Shown: positions 30,285 through 42,423 of the stretch, one piece after another | Layout of the letters: the number at the start of each line of letters is the position of its first letter | How positions within the stretch are numbered: position 1 is the stretch's first letter | Source of the DNA: Prorocentrum cordatum | Taxonomy: Eukaryota > Sar > Dinophyceae > Prorocentrales > Prorocentraceae | Direction of reading: 5' to 3' | Length of the DNA: 60,000 bases | Assembly (NCBI GenBank): GCA_963575745.1 | Contig: CAUYUJ010017998.1 | Coordinates: forward strand, 80,001-140,000 | Notes under the pieces: model-generated | The model's database searches: none | Told to the model about the DNA's origin: nothing | Seen by the model: only the letters and a program-made list of their open reading frames with translations | Made by a program: the position numbers and the translations under genes

Positions 30285-30480
30285 CCCATGGCGAGTGGTG
30301 AGCCCTGGACGGCGAGCAGGGGGCCCAGAGGAAAGTACGGCGTGGGCACTGGACAAGGAGACCTGACTTCAGGAATCCAGTTTCTGGAAGCCAGTGGAAC
30401 TCCAATCGTGGATCGGCCATGGGTATCACCGCCGCCCTCATCAGATAAGGAACCCTCAAGGGTCTGAAGCCTCATGGGAC
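30285..30480 (+). repeat. Dispersed repeat, copy 1 (partner at 58160)
   Basis: Shares CCTGGACG/CCTGGAC, TTGGACAAGGA-type words and ATCACCGCCGCCCTCAT with 58160-58380 in the same order. Similarity is moderate. Confidence 0.4.
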
Positions 30481-30590
30481 TATTCCTTAACAAGCACCTC
30501 CACCGTATCGACCAGCACCATCACCACTTGAGGCCTCCTAGATGGGGTCAGAGTAGATGGGTCAGAATAGATGGGGTCGGGATCGCGCCG

Positions 30591-30722
30591 CATCGCCGAT
30601 GCGTCGGCGATGCATCGGCGATGCTCTGGTGATGCAGCAGCGACGTCGGCGATGCATCGGCGACGTCCGCGTGAAGAACATCGGGCTCCACATCGAGCCG
30701 CATTGGCGATGCATCGGCGAGA
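30591..30722 (+). repeat. GATGCATCGGC minisatellite
   Basis: About nine degenerate 11-12 bp units (GCATCGGCGAT and GCGTCGGCGAT). The unit is partly self-complementary (GATGCATC). Confidence 0.75.
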
Positions 30723-31004
30723 TCCTCCGACCCCATCTGCTCGGAACCCATCCGGGAGGCCTGGAACCATCGCACGGGCACCGGGAGGGTCCTCCTATGT
30801 AGTCCAAAAATGGCACCCCCACCCCCGACGGCGGCACCCTTGGGAACCCCTCGCAGGCGAGGTGCCCGGGGGTGGGGGTGAGAGCTCGGCGGCCCTCGAG
30901 GCTGACGCTCGAGCGCGAGCCGCTCCCCAGAGTCTCACTCCCAGTCGAGGCACCCCTTCGGCAATCCTGCCAAAACCCCTGTGGTGCTCGGGGGTGGGGC
31001 TGCA

Positions 31005-31320
31005 ATTCGATGATGGTGATGCTGATGATGATGCGCTGATGATGATCATCATCATCACCATCAGCAGCATCAGCATCATGATCATTGTCATCATCATTAT
31101 CACCATCCTCACCACCACCACCATCGTCATCATCACCATCATCATCAGTCACCACAACCATCATTATCATCATGAGCAGCATCATCATCATTATTATTAT
31201 CAGTATCGTCATCATCACCATCATCATCATCATCATCAGCATCAGCATCATCAACATCAGCATCAGCATCAGCATCAACATCAGCATCAGCATCAGCATC
31301 AGCATCAGCATCAGCATCAG

Positions 31321-31352
<32 letters not shown>

Positions 31353-31353
31353 G

Positions 31354-31426
<73 letters not shown>

Positions 31427-31430
31427 GGCC
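31005..31430 (-). repeat. (ATC)n microsatellite
   Basis: CATCATCAT and CAGCAT triplets over 425 bp; reverse strand of the (GAT)n tract at 4770. Confidence 0.95.
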
Positions 31431-31714
31431 GCGAGCTCCCAGTGGTGTGGCCCCGCCTGAAGCGCCTCGCTCGAGGCGCCTCCTCGCCCCGGGGGAGGGC
31501 TGCCGCGGCCCTCCTCGCCAGAGGCGGCGCGCCCTCGGCGGCGCGGTCACTGCCCCCCCCCCAAAAGAAGTGTGCTAAAAAACAAGTGCGATCAACGAAC
31601 AGGTGTGGCAAAGACAAGAGCACCTGTTGTGTGTTTTGTGCCCCCTGCTCGACCGGGGGCCTGGCGCTGGAGCACCCGAGCCGACGGCACGCGGCACCGC
31701 CCCACCACGGTGCC
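31431..31714. other. GC-rich spacer
   Basis: No gene recognised. Confidence 0.4.
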
Positions 31715-31820
31715 ACTCTTAGGGACTCCCTCCGTTTTTGAGGGCGCCTCCCTAAGACTGCCGTCGCCTGTCGGCGTGCCAATCTTAGGGACAGGGAAAA
31801 GTTCGAGGCTGGTGAATAAG
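31715..31820 (-). repeat. Inverted-orientation copy of the element at 34241-34392
   Basis: In reverse complement it reads CAGCCTCGAACTTTTCCCTG, CCCTAAGATTGGCACGCC, then CTTAGGGA, GCCCTCAAAAA and TCCCTAAGA, in the same order as 34243-34345. Its outer arm on the low-coordinate side is lost. Confidence 0.65.
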
Positions 31821-31837
31821 AAGAAGGGCCGGCCGAG

Positions 31838-32215
31838 AAATCTGGGGGGATCTCATGGCCCCCGCCATGATACCCACCCCCCCAGCCATCCCCCCCTCTT
31901 GGCCGCCCCCGATCCCACATTTTCTAGCGCCGCTCCAGGGCACCATGCAGCCGGCTTCGTGAGGGGTGCTGCAGGGGCCCCCGACGCCACGTCCGACGGT
32001 CCATCGGCAGCCTGTCTTCTCAACCCGTTGTGATCGGGAGCGTCCAAGAGAGGGGTCTCCAAGAGGGGGGTTCGCAAATTATGGCCAGAGGCATGTGCGC
32101 GGACGAGAAGGAGGCCAGAGGACGCCCTGATAGGAGCCCATGAAGTCTGGTGAGATGTCGTAGCCCCCGCCGCGAGATCCACCCCCCTAGTCATCACACC
32201 CCTCTTGGCCGCCCC
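31838..32215 (+). repeat. Dispersed repeat, copies 2 and 3
   Basis: Two partial copies (31838-31925 and 32030-32215) of the repeat at 9855-10060. The second includes GGCATGTGCGCGGACGAG and the CCATGAAGTCTGGTGAGAT region. Confidence 0.6.
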
Positions 32216-32770
32216 CCCGAGGTGATCGTGCAACGAGCCGCACGCCGGAAGCCAAGTGTCCCCCCCAGGGGTCCAGAGCGGAGCAAGCCGGGAAGGCGTC
32301 CCTGGCCAGACTCGGCACATCTGGAGAGCAGAGCGCCCCCGGGCTCCAGACCTCCCATGCCCTCAGTGTTTCAATCCCGTGACCCCCGACCTCTCGACCT
32401 CTTCCAGGGGATAGGTGGTTCGCCCCGGGGCGACCCTGGTGGCTCCTGAGCCCGAACCCCCACGATCCCGAAGATGGTGAAAGACCTGTCCCAGGTCATC
32501 ACTGTTTCAAGACGTTGAAATTCTGGAGCGGCGCCTCAGGCGCCTTTGCTCCGTCCGTTCCCCCATCTGTCTGGACCACCTTTTGTCTCGCAATAGTTGT
32601 TCAACACTTGCTACTCGTCAGCCTCTCGCGCTCAGAAAAAAAAACGACAGGATACACTGATGCCACACATTATCTCGCGGAACGGGCTCACCAACATGAG
32701 AGAGCTGCTCAGCGGTGTGCAAGGGGGAGAACAAATGGGCGGAGCCTCCTCCCCCACCCACCCAACCACC
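32216..32770. other. No recognisable gene
   Basis: Non-repetitive sequence with no family recognised on either strand. Confidence 0.4.
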
Positions 32771-32774
32771 CACC

Positions 32775-33345
32775 GAGGAAAAGGAGGAGGAGGAGGAGCA
32801 GCAGGAGGGGGAGGAGGAAGAGGAGGGAGAGGAGGAGGGGGGAGAAGAGGATGTGGAGGAGGAGGGAGGAGGAGGAGGGCGAGAGGAGGACGCGAGGAGA
32901 AGATGAGGAGGAGGGCGAGAGGAGGACGAGAGAGGAGGAGGAGGAGGAGGGAGGAGAGGAGGAGGATGCCCCCCCCCCCCCGCTGCCCTACCCCACCCGC
33001 GCAGCGTACCCGCGCGGACGCGCGCGCTTCGGCCCGAGGAAGGGGCGGCTGTCGGCGTGGCCGTTCGCACGCGCGGCGCGGAGGAGCAGCAGCCGTTTCG
33101 TTCTGTGCGGTGCAGTCGCAGGCAGCACAGGGCTTTCCAGATTGGCCGACGAAAAGGCGGAGGAGGAGGAGGAGGAGGAGGAGGAGGAGGAGGAGGAGGA
33201 GGAGGAGGAGGAGGAGGAGGAGGAGGAGGAGACAGAGGAGGAGGAGAAAGAGGAGAAGGAGGAGGAAGAGGAGGAGGAGGAGGAGGAGGAGGAGGAGGGG
33301 GAGAAGGCGGAGGAGGAGGAGGAGGAGAAGGTGGAGGCGTAAGAA
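32775..33345 (-). repeat. (GGA)n tracts with GC-rich spacer
   Basis: GGA-rich tracts at 32775-32970 and 33155-33345 surround 180 bp of GC-rich unassigned sequence. AGC-type triplets continue at 33435-33530. Confidence 0.9.
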
Positions 33346-33629
33346 CGCCACAGGGAAACCTTAGGTCGGTCTAAGGAAAAGGTAGAGGCGGATGAGGATA
33401 AGAAGGAGAAGGAGGAGGATCGTGGCGAAGGAAGAGGGGCAGCAGCAGCAGGAGCAGGAGGAGCACGAGGAGCAGCATCCGCGGCAGCAGCAGCGCAGGT
33501 CGCAGCAGCAGCAGCAGCAGTAGCGGGGGGAGGGTCCCAGGAGGAGGCCTGTGAGAGGTCCCTCCTGGGCCCTGAAGAGGTCTCTGGGAGGTCTGCAGGC
33601 CCAACAATCTGCGCCCGCATGCCTGGTCC

Positions 33630-33890
33630 ACGCCATGTCGGCGCAAGCCCTCACACGTTGGGTGGCTCATAGAGGCTCTACCGAAGGCCTTAGTTCCAGG
33701 AATCGCATGCCGCATGCGTGACCGCGCTCATTTCGGCGCACCCCTCACACGTTTCGTGGCCTCATAGGGAGCCACACCGAAGGCCCCAGTGGCAGGAATC
33801 GCGTGCGTGACCGCGCCCATCTCAGCACACTCCTCACACGCTTCGTAGCCCCAAAGGAAGGGAGCTCCACCAAAGGCCCCGCCGCATGCT
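33630..33890 (-). repeat. 90-bp minisatellite family, inverted copy b
   Basis: About three units that in reverse complement read GGGGC(T/C)ACGAAGCGTGTGAG and GGTGTGC...GAAATG-like phrases, the core of the arrays at 4000-4755 and 57361-57950. The element ends found at those loci are absent here. Confidence 0.75.
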
Positions 33891-34235
33891 GCCCTCCTGT
33901 GCCGCGCCGACAGACACGCAGATCAGCCGTAACGAGTTACATCCAGAGGTAACCCGTTACGGCCGACCTCGGCGACCCCATCAGCAACTTCGCTCCGTCC
34001 TTCCCACGCGCGCCTTAGCCCATTTGCTGGCCCCCATTCCTTCGTTTCACCCTGTCCTGCGGCGCTGCGTGGGGGCCGAACGCGGGCGCGCGAGCCGGTG
34101 CTGGGGGAGCTCCTGTGGGCCCGCGCCAACACATCACTCTGGCGAAAGGTCACTCCCACGCACAGCCGGGGGGCCCAGGCCGCCGAGGTCCTGATTTTGA
34201 AACGGCGTGGACTGGACCCCATCCTGAGTTGCTTC
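33891..34235. other. No recognisable gene
   Basis: Holds a short palindromic phrase (CCGTAACGAGTTAC...GTAACCCGTTACGG, about 33929-33962), otherwise unassigned. Confidence 0.4.
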
Positions 34236-34240
34236 TGTTT

Positions 34241-34392
34241 GTCAGCCTCGAACTTATCCCTATCCCTAAGATTGACACGCCAAAAGGCGACGACAATCTT
34301 AGGGATTCGCCCTCAAAAAATAAGGGAATCCCTAAGATTGGCATCGTGATGAGGAGATGCCCAGCATAGGGATAGGGATATGTTCCAGGCTG
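34241..34392 (+). mobile_element. Multi-arm inverted-repeat element
   Basis: Outer arms CAGCCTCGAACTTATCCCTA (34243) and its imperfect complement ending GGCTG at 34392 pair over about 26 bp. Inside, three copies of CCCTAAGATTG alternate in orientation, giving a perfect CAATCTTAGGGATTC / GAATCCCTAAGATTG stem. A truncated inverted copy is at 31715-31820. MITE-like; target duplication not clear. Confidence 0.65.
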
Positions 34393-35015
34393 GTAATCTG
34401 TTCCGGTCCCGGGGCCCAGCGCGGGCGACTCCAGAGGCCGAACAATGCCCAAGAGCATCCCGTCGCAACTTGCGCGTCACGACGCGACGGGGCCTTGGGG
34501 AGGACCCCCCCAAAGGAGCCGAAGCACTACCAGAATCGTCTGTCGCGAGTTCCCCCCGAGGCGACAGGGGGCCAGGGTAATAATTGACTCCTCCTCCTCC
34601 TCCTCCTCCTCCTCCTCCTCCTCCTCCTCCCTGCTCCGTACCACTGTTGGACTCCCTTCCGCCCCGGCTCCAACGCGGCACGGCGCCTGGCTTGTCACCC
34701 CCGAAGGCGGCCAAAAAAACCGTGCACCCGTGCCTTGCCCGGGTCCAGGAGCGAACACGCGCCTCGGGAGACGCCAACCCGCGGCACGGGGCACACCAAC
34801 CGTCCGCAGACACGGGCCTCGCACGCACCACGCGAGCGCTACGGCCGGCCAGCGCCCGCCTTGCTCAGGAAGGTGCCGGTCGTCTCGTGGACCCAGGCCT
34901 GTGAGGGAGGTCCGGCCGGCCGCAGCGAGGTGCCCGCTCGCGCGGGGCGGCGGCAGCGCCGGCGACGCCACAATGGCTCTCCTTCCCCCCTCGGCCCCAG
35001 TCCTCCCTCGCCGAC
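34393..35015. other. Spacer with a (TCC)n tract at 34590-34635
   Basis: No gene recognised. Confidence 0.4.
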
Positions 35016-35019
35016 GCCG

Positions 35020-35480
35020 TGCTCCTCCTCCTCCTCCTCCTCCTCCTCCTCCGCCTCCTCCTCCTCCCCGCCTCCCCCTCCTCCTCGGCGTCCCCCTCCT
35101 TCTCGTCGTCCCCCTCCTCATCCTCCTTCATCCTCCACCTCCTCCGCCTCCTGCTCCTCGCAGCCCACTACTTCCCCTCCTCTTCATCACCACATCTGCC
35201 CCTCCCCTGCTCCAGCAGATCGGCATCCTCTCCTATTCCTTGTCCTCCTCCTCCTCCTCCTCCTCCTCCTCCTCCTCCTCTTCTTCCTCTCTCTGTCGCT
35301 GTCGCTCCCTTGCTTGTACCCCTCCTCCTCCTCCTCCTCCTCCTCCTCCTCCTCCCCCTTCTCCTCCTGCGCTCCGTCTTCGTTTCTTCGTCCTCGCCTT
35401 CCTCTTCTTTCTCTCTATTTCCCCCATGTCCTCCCTCGCCCCCTGCTGGCCCCCATTCCTCCTCATCCTCGTTTCCCCCT
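35020..35480 (+). repeat. (TCC)-rich polypyrimidine tract
   Basis: TCC triplets with interruptions over 460 bp. Confidence 0.9.
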
Positions 35481-35707
35481 CCCCTGCCCCATCTCTTCAT
35501 CCCCACTCCCCCTTACCAATCACCCCCACTCCCCCGCACCATCCGAACTCTGCAGCTTTCGGACACCCGAAATCCGCTCGGGAGCGACGCAGGAAAAGCC
35601 GGCGATCCCATGACAGTAGAGAGTCCTGGACCCCTGGCGCACCAGACCACACGAGAAAATGTGACAAAACAACCGCCATTCCGTCTTTCCTTCCTTCTCC
35701 TCTTCCG

Positions 35708-35850
35708 TGGGGAAGCCGAAAGGTACCGATTCCGCTACTCCCTGGACCGCTCCCGGGGTGCATTCTGATCACATTTCGGTTTAAATCTGGCCGTGGCGAC
35801 GAGGGCCTCTCCAAAAGACAAAAACGAGGCAAGGGCAACGATATCGGTAA
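35708..35850 (+). repeat. Dispersed repeat, copy 2 (partner at 20258)
   Basis: See 20258-20405. Ends about 20 bp before the left arm of the MITE at 35872. Confidence 0.65.
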
Positions 35851-35871
35851 CTGTTTGTAAATCTCCTCTGG

Positions 35872-36196
<325 letters not shown>

Positions 36197-37590
36197 TGGC
36201 CTCCGCCTTTCGAGAAGGAGGCGCTGCCATGTGCTTGCTCGCGTCGAGCTCGTGCTGGGCCCTGGGAGGGCACGCTTTTGCTCGGCCGCGGGAGGGCGGA
36301 GCCGGCGGGGGGCGCCGCGGCGCCCCAGGGAGGCGCCCCCCTCTGCCAGGGGGCAGGAAGGGGTGGAACAAGAGCGGGGGGGCCAACGAGGTGGGGGGAT
36401 AACGAGGGGGAAGGGGAAAGACAAGGGGCGGAATCATACAGAAGAGGAGAGAAAGGAAGAATACTGAGAAGGAGGAGGAGCAGGAGGAGGAGGAGGGAGA
36501 AGGAGGCAGAATCATCGGCCTTGCGCGTAGTCTCAGTCTGACCTGTTGGGCGCCAAGCTGACGCTTTGGTTCAAGCTCAACGTTAATACTCGCACAGTCG
36601 CATCGGCCATTCACGACCCGCGGCGACGGGTTTCACGCACCGTGCAGCCTATCATACACTGAGTATGTTGACCGTCGCAGACTGGAAAAGAAAGGCCCCT
36701 CCCTGGGCAGGGGGGAGTGCCACTCGGGCCTCGAGGAGGCCGAAGCCTGGGGCGCTGCGTGCACCAGGCAGGCCCCTGAGGCACTCGATCCTGTGCTGAT
36801 CAGCCCCCGACCCCTGAAAGTGACCACGCCTCCTGTACCTCCGCCTCTACCTCTGCCTCTCTACCTCCCATAGCTCCTCTACCTCCTCATTACCCTTGGG
36901 GCCCAAGGGCCTGACCGGACTCCAGCCAGTGAAAGACCGAGACAATGAAAGAAAGGGAAGACAAAAACAGGAGGGGGCACTGGCAGCGCACAAGCGGAGC
37001 CTAGCTCACCGCGGGCTGGAAGCATGCGAGGGCGCACCTGTCGGTTCCGTCGACGGTGGCCGCCCCGTGCTGCATTGTCCCCGCGTCCGGTCCGCGAGAG
37101 GATACGATGCAACAACGGGCGCCTCAGTGACAGCGTCTGAAGTGCCCCTGGGCTCCAAACGATCGGGGATCATCAGGGCCGAAACCGCCCCGTCCGAGGG
37201 TGCCGGGCTAGCCTGGCCAGGCGAGACGGGGGGGCCAAGGATTCAGACAGGTGGGGTGGCGACGAAGACAGGACGGCAAGCCATGGCGTGAAGCCTCGCT
37301 GGGTTAGCGTATCCCGAACAGACAAGGCAGTGGCCGAACTCATCACATTGGGAGGTCGTGGTGGCGGTGCTCGCGTGGCGTGGGAAATCTGGCGAAGCGT
37401 GAAAGCCATCTCACACTGCAGAAGTCAGCTTAAAGTAAGAAGTGCAGGTCTCGTCCTCATGGTAGAAACGCGCGTCGACATCTGGGCGAGAGGCTTCTGA
37501 GCCCAAGACGCACCGATAATCGTTACTACCAACGCGCCCTTGACATGGTCATGAGCGCGACGCGCAGAGACAAAGCGGGAGTAGCGTGGG
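36197..37590. other. No recognisable gene
   Basis: About 1.4 kb, GA-rich at 36410-36510 and CCTCTAC-rich at 36830-36890. I see no domain, repeat partner or RNA gene. Confidence 0.4.
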
Positions 37591-37599
37591 TCGGAAAAG

Positions 37600-40450
37600 T
37601 CAAGCATACTTGTAGCCCACCAGGCCCTAAAACAAAAAAGGAAGCTGAGTCGATCGACGGGTTGGGCTGACGCTGCGCGATTTGCCCCAGACGCGACCGC
37701 TCTCGCAAAACAGCCAATATTTGTTTTAACTGATTCGAGCCCATCGAGTCAAACGCTTGGGTCCGCGGCCGTTCGCCTTCCCCCCCTGCCGAGCGGCTTC
37801 TGCGGGAGCTGCTCGACACGGCCCTGCAGGGCCGAGCTGAGCTTTGACCTGCTGCCCACCGCGCGCAAAGATGGGATCACCGCCTGCTCAATATCCAGCT
37901 TGCCGCGCGCTGTTTCCTCCCCTTGCCCCCCCCACTGCTGGCGTCGCCAGGCCGATCGCGATCGCGAACTGCACGCAGGCGCGCCCGCCGTCGTGGCAGC
38001 GCGCGGGGCGAAAGTGCCTCAGCACCAAGCTGGGTTCAATATGGACCGCTCCTGATACGAACGTCGCGTAGGACATGTTCACCAACTTTCACGATTGTCC
38101 CGCGCCGCGCTTCATCTCCTCCGGTTCCGGCATGGACTTGAACGCGGTGGGCCCAAATCCTCATTCGCCGCGCGCGCGGCCGCTACCCGCGCGCGCAGCT
38201 TGCCCGCTTGTTTACTTGAATGAGCGCGCCTCTGTCGGGATAGCCGCGCCCAGGCCCCGTAGCCACTGCGGCGATGCATGGCCATCCTGAGCACAATGTT
38301 GAGAACTGCCTGGCCGCCCCGCGTTTTGAGCGAGGCGCGGGCCGCAGCGAGGGAAACATCCGTCTCCTCGGCCGCGTCGCCGGTCCTTCTCTGCGCGGGT
38401 CGACCGCCCTCTGCATCGGCCGCTCCCCCCCCCCCGCGGGTTGTCGATTCAGCGGGGCGTTCAGGTCCACGCGGGCGTCTGATCTGGGCGCCATGCGGTC
38501 GTGTCCGACGCCCCGCGATTATCGCGTCTGGTAAGGCGCCATGTGACATGATATCAAAGCGTTGTTCAATCAGGCCTGTAGCCGAGTAGCTACAGAGCGG
38601 GTTGGAGAGGTCGCTCGGCGCTATCGCCCCGTTGGCAACGAAGAAGCTACGAACCCAAGAACACGCATTTCCGCGGTGAGATCTCACCACTTGCCGCCGG
38701 GAATTCTCTCGAGCACTGAGCACCGGAAGACGCCTGAACCACTGGTTCGTCACCGTGAATAACTCTGGAAACTTCGTTTCGGACTCGGCGCACTTGGCCC
38801 GCGTGAAGTAAAAGAAATGTCGGGCGCGATTCGCTGCGTCGCCTTGCGTCGTCATTTGTGAGTTCACAATGAGGCCGCCTAAGCATCGTCATCCTCCTCG
38901 TCTACCCTGCCCTCTGCGTTCGGTGATCCACTCACCTCGCCAGCGGTGCGATCGAATGCGTTAACAGACATCGCCCTCATAATCGTAAAATCGACGTCGG
39001 CCCACCTCCGGTAATCCTCGCATGGGGCGCGGAGGAGGGAGACGTCCTCTGGCGCCAGATCTTGACCCCCCCCGAGTTCCAGGAGGCGAAATTCAAGCCA
39101 GAGGAGATTTGCTGCGCCCAAGGGCGAGCATCTGGATGAAGGCACCCCTCCTCCGCATTGGGTCCCCGTTCGCCATGGCGCCCAGGATGAATGCTCGAAC
39201 CTGCGCGTGGCAGGAGGGCTAATTCGACCCGCTCTGGCACCGCTTGACGCGTTAAAGTCACAGCTCCTCACTCGCGGCTAAAGTGCGCCAGAAGGTCCAC
39301 GCCCCATTCACCGACCAGCGTCGACACTCCCCCTCCGCGTGCTCACTGAACCCTCGCTTCTCCAGCCCCCGTCGCATTGCTTTGATCGCTAGCTATCCGC
39401 ACTCGGTCGCGCACGCGCTGTCGTGCACCCTTCCTTCCATCGCCGAGAGGAGGGCCGATTGCTTGGCGGGCCAGGGAGCTGGAACAACGACTTAAACCAG
39501 CTCGGTCGCCCGGGAACTCTCGGTTGTCTCGACCTGCAAGGGCCCCGCGATCGTCGACCACCCTCCGAAGATGCGCAACAAGTTCGCTCGCTGCCGAAGG
39601 TCGCCCATACTGCCCCCAGAGGACTCAAGGCTGCTGAGTGCACACCAGTCGGGAGTAGTGGGTGGAAACACGAAGTAGGAAGGCGTTGAACATAGATTGG
39701 GCCATGGCCCGCCACCCCTCAGGGGGGGCGGAAAAGGCAAGGCCACTCGATCATTGAAGTAGGAAGGCACTTAGAATTGAGCGGAATCTGGGGCCCAAAA
39801 ACACATGCTTCTAACAACCGCCGGGCACGCAAACATCTCGCTCGCTGCCCGGGGTCGCCCACGCTGCCTCCGAAGAGAAGTCAACGCTTCTGGATAAGTT
39901 ACTTGCATGGCCCGAAGGGACGTGCGAGCACGGCCCTCTTGTCGGCGTTGACTGCAGCTCCCATCTCGTCCAGGTTCGCGGCGAAGTCCCGACTGCTGCT
40001 CTCAGCGCAGTCGCCGCCGCCGCGCGTGCAGCCCCCCCCCCCCCCCCAGGAATCATTCACTTCGTGATATCGCTGGCGTAGATCGAGAAGCCTGCGCGCG
40101 TCCTCTAATCGCTGGGCTCGGCCGCCTCGGCGCAATGGAAGCGGGGGCCCGATGCCCCGCATAGATCGCCAATCCTTTCACGCCGGCAAAAGCATTCGTC
40201 GCATCCTCGCGCGCATTGGCGCGCTAGAGGCCCCGGCGCAGCAGCCAGACCGACGTACTCATTTGCACCGCAAAAGTGTCTTCCCGCTGTCTGTGTCGGA
40301 CGAAGCCGCGGCGGCAGCGAGGGCGCGGCCCACGCGCCTTCCGCCCTCGATGGCACATGCGCGCGTCCCAAGCATTCCCGATCGGACAGAAAAGATAGAC
40401 CCACCTATGTCCCACAGGGCCAGCTTAACCGCTCCATTTGTCGAGGTCCA
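37600..40450 (-). pseudogene. Coding-like decayed sequence, family not assigned
   Basis: Minus-strand stretches have ordinary amino-acid variety: 39271-38879 (LLWLEFRLLELGGGQDLAPE, then RRWADVDFTIMRAM), 38440-38180 (DVSLAAARASLKTRGGQAV), 37819-37526 and 40164-39899. They are separated by stops and frame changes. The style resembles the LINE remnants here, but I could not find RT or RNase H motifs, so I do not assign it. Around 39590-39620 and 39835-39865 a phrase (CGCTCGCTGCC...GGTCGCCCA) is duplicated. Confidence 0.3.
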
Positions 40451-41020
40451 AAGAATATCACATAGAATGGATGTGCCCATGGCCCTCCTGAAGCCCGGAA
40501 CCGTTCCCAGAAACCTGCGGGCTCCGACCTGGGGGAGCTTTCCAGCTTTCCGTCCAAGCCGCGGCGGCTGCCGGCAGCCGGCCCGCGCCGAGCGGGCGCG
40601 GGCCGCAGCCGCTCAAGGGGGCGCGTCCCTGAGGGCCGCCCCCCACCCTCTCCCTGCGCGCCTGGAGGAGGCGCAGGGAGCCGCGCTGCCGGGCTTGCCC
40701 TCCGCGGCGCCCCTATTCCACCTCCGTGGCCCCCGGCGCCCCGCAGCGGACCCCCGCGACGTGAGTCGCGGGCGCCGGCCGCGACATGCCGTCCAAGGAA
40801 GGTGGCAACACTTCTCGCACTCGCCTCATCTAGACGCGTCTCCTACTCTGCGCGCCCCTCAGGACCATATTTGCGAAGTCTGGCCTGGGTGACCACGTGG
40901 GTCTTCCGCTCGTGCAGAGTGACGGGGCTGAACTTCCTGCTGGGCGTGAGGAGGTACTTCTTGTATTTGATATCGAAAGCATGCGGGTCTTCATCTGGGA
41001 GGGCCCCCACTCTCCATGGA
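40451..41020. other. GC-rich spacer
   Basis: Very GC-rich at 40540-40790; no gene recognised. Confidence 0.4.
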
Positions 41021-41029
41021 TGTCCTCCG

Positions 41030-42420
41030 CTTCCCACTGGGTTCCAGCGCTGTAGCTGATGACGCTGAGCTTCTCCTTCGCCTCCTTCTTCCGCTGCAGT
41101 TGCCAGCGCGAGCTGCTCCCAACGCTCTAACTGACGACGCCCAGCTCCCCAGTTTCGTCACCTGCCAGCCACGTCGCCGCGATCGCTGCTCGAGCCCCCC
41201 ACGTGGCCCTGCTGGTGCCGTTGCCACTGTGGCTGGTGATGCTTGGCTCTATATTCGTCTCCAGCGTCTCACGCGGCCTGCTCCCAGCACTGTAGCTGAT
41301 GATGTCGGGCCCCATCTTCGCCTCGCACTTCCCGCTGCGCGTCGTGAGAGGCCTCTGGCCTGGCTCCTGGGCTTTGTCTTCGCCTCCCCCCTATCACGCG
41401 CCATGGTCTCAGAGCTGTAGCTGATCGTGTCGGGCTCTATCTTCGCACGTACTGATCCCAAAAATAATGGCTAGGGATCAAGTCGGGCCCCAACTTCGCC
41501 CCCGACTTCTCGCGCGCGCTCTTCTCGGAACTGTGGCTATGGAAGGGCACCAGTCTTGCCTTCTTCTTCTCGCGCGAACTGGTCCCCGCGCTGCAGCTGA
41601 TCGCGTTGGGATCACTCCTCGCCTTCCTCTGGTCGCAGGCGCTGCCCCCCGAGTCCTGGCAAGGGGTAGCGGGTTCTAGCTTCGCCTTCCTCTCGCATGT
41701 CCTGACCGCGGCGTTGTAGCTGCTCACGTCGGGCTCTACCCTCACCTCCCACTGCTCGCAAGCTCTGGTCCCAAGGCTATGGTTTGGGGTGTCGGACTCT
41801 GTCTTCGCCTTCCCCTTTTCACACGCCATGGTCTCAGCGCCGTGGCTTCTCGTGTCGGGCTCAGTCTTCGCCCTCCGCTTCTCGCACTCGCTGATCCTAG
41901 AACCGTGGCTGGGGATGTACGGCTCCAGTTTCGTCGCTTCCTTCTCGCACGACATGGCCCCAGCGTTGTGGTTGAAAGCGCCGGTCCCCAACTGTGTGGC
42001 TAAGGACGTCGGGTTCCACCACCACCTTCCCTTTCTCACACGCTCGGGTCTCGGCGATGTAGTTCATGGCGTCGGGCTCTTCCTTCGTCTCCCTCTTCAC
42101 GCATCCTGGATGCTGCCACTGCCTTCCTCGACACAGGCTGGCCTCGCTCGGCTGCCACTGCCATCCCAGCAGCCAGTTGAGGCCCAGCTCCGCCTGCTGG
42201 CACGTCGCCAGGCGCAAGCGCCTCCACGCTCGCCTCTGGCTGTTGCTTGGGCGCCTCTCCCATCCCGGGGGCGCACACGGGGGCTCGGCCATCGGCTGCA
42301 CTTCCTCCAGCGCCTCCTCCACTCTCGCCCCGTCGCGGGGGCTGGGGGCTCCTCGATTGCGGGCGGCCGCAACAGAGGCGGCGGGCAGGGGGAAATGGTT
42401 ACGCCGCCCCGCCGAAGAGC
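41030..42420 (-). pseudogene. Array of shortened PPR-like repeats
   Basis: On the minus strand the phrases ACEKG, EPDV, SSYNAAVRTCE, DTISYS and DIISYSAG recur. These are the signatures of dinoflagellate pentatricopeptide repeat (PPR) proteins, which bind organelle RNA. A normal unit is 35 residues; here the spacing is 60-65 bp, mostly 63 (21 residues). The text jumps from the Cys-Glu-Lys of one unit to the Lys-Leu-Glu-Pro of the next, omitting about 14 residues (the QWQRALSLL part in related proteins). About 13 units lie between 41040 and 42110. The frame 42039-41437 is open for 200 codons; other parts are frameshifted. Upstream (42420-42110) is a possible N-terminal region with one QWQ. Such units should not fold as normal helix pairs. 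Pseudogene most likely. Confidence 0.55.
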
Positions 42421-42423
42421 CAC

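Noticed and set aside
38258-38273. CCGTAGCCACTGCGGC as another spliced-leader relic
   Set aside because: Only the first nine bases match in a row, the rest diverges, and there is no gene start behind it.
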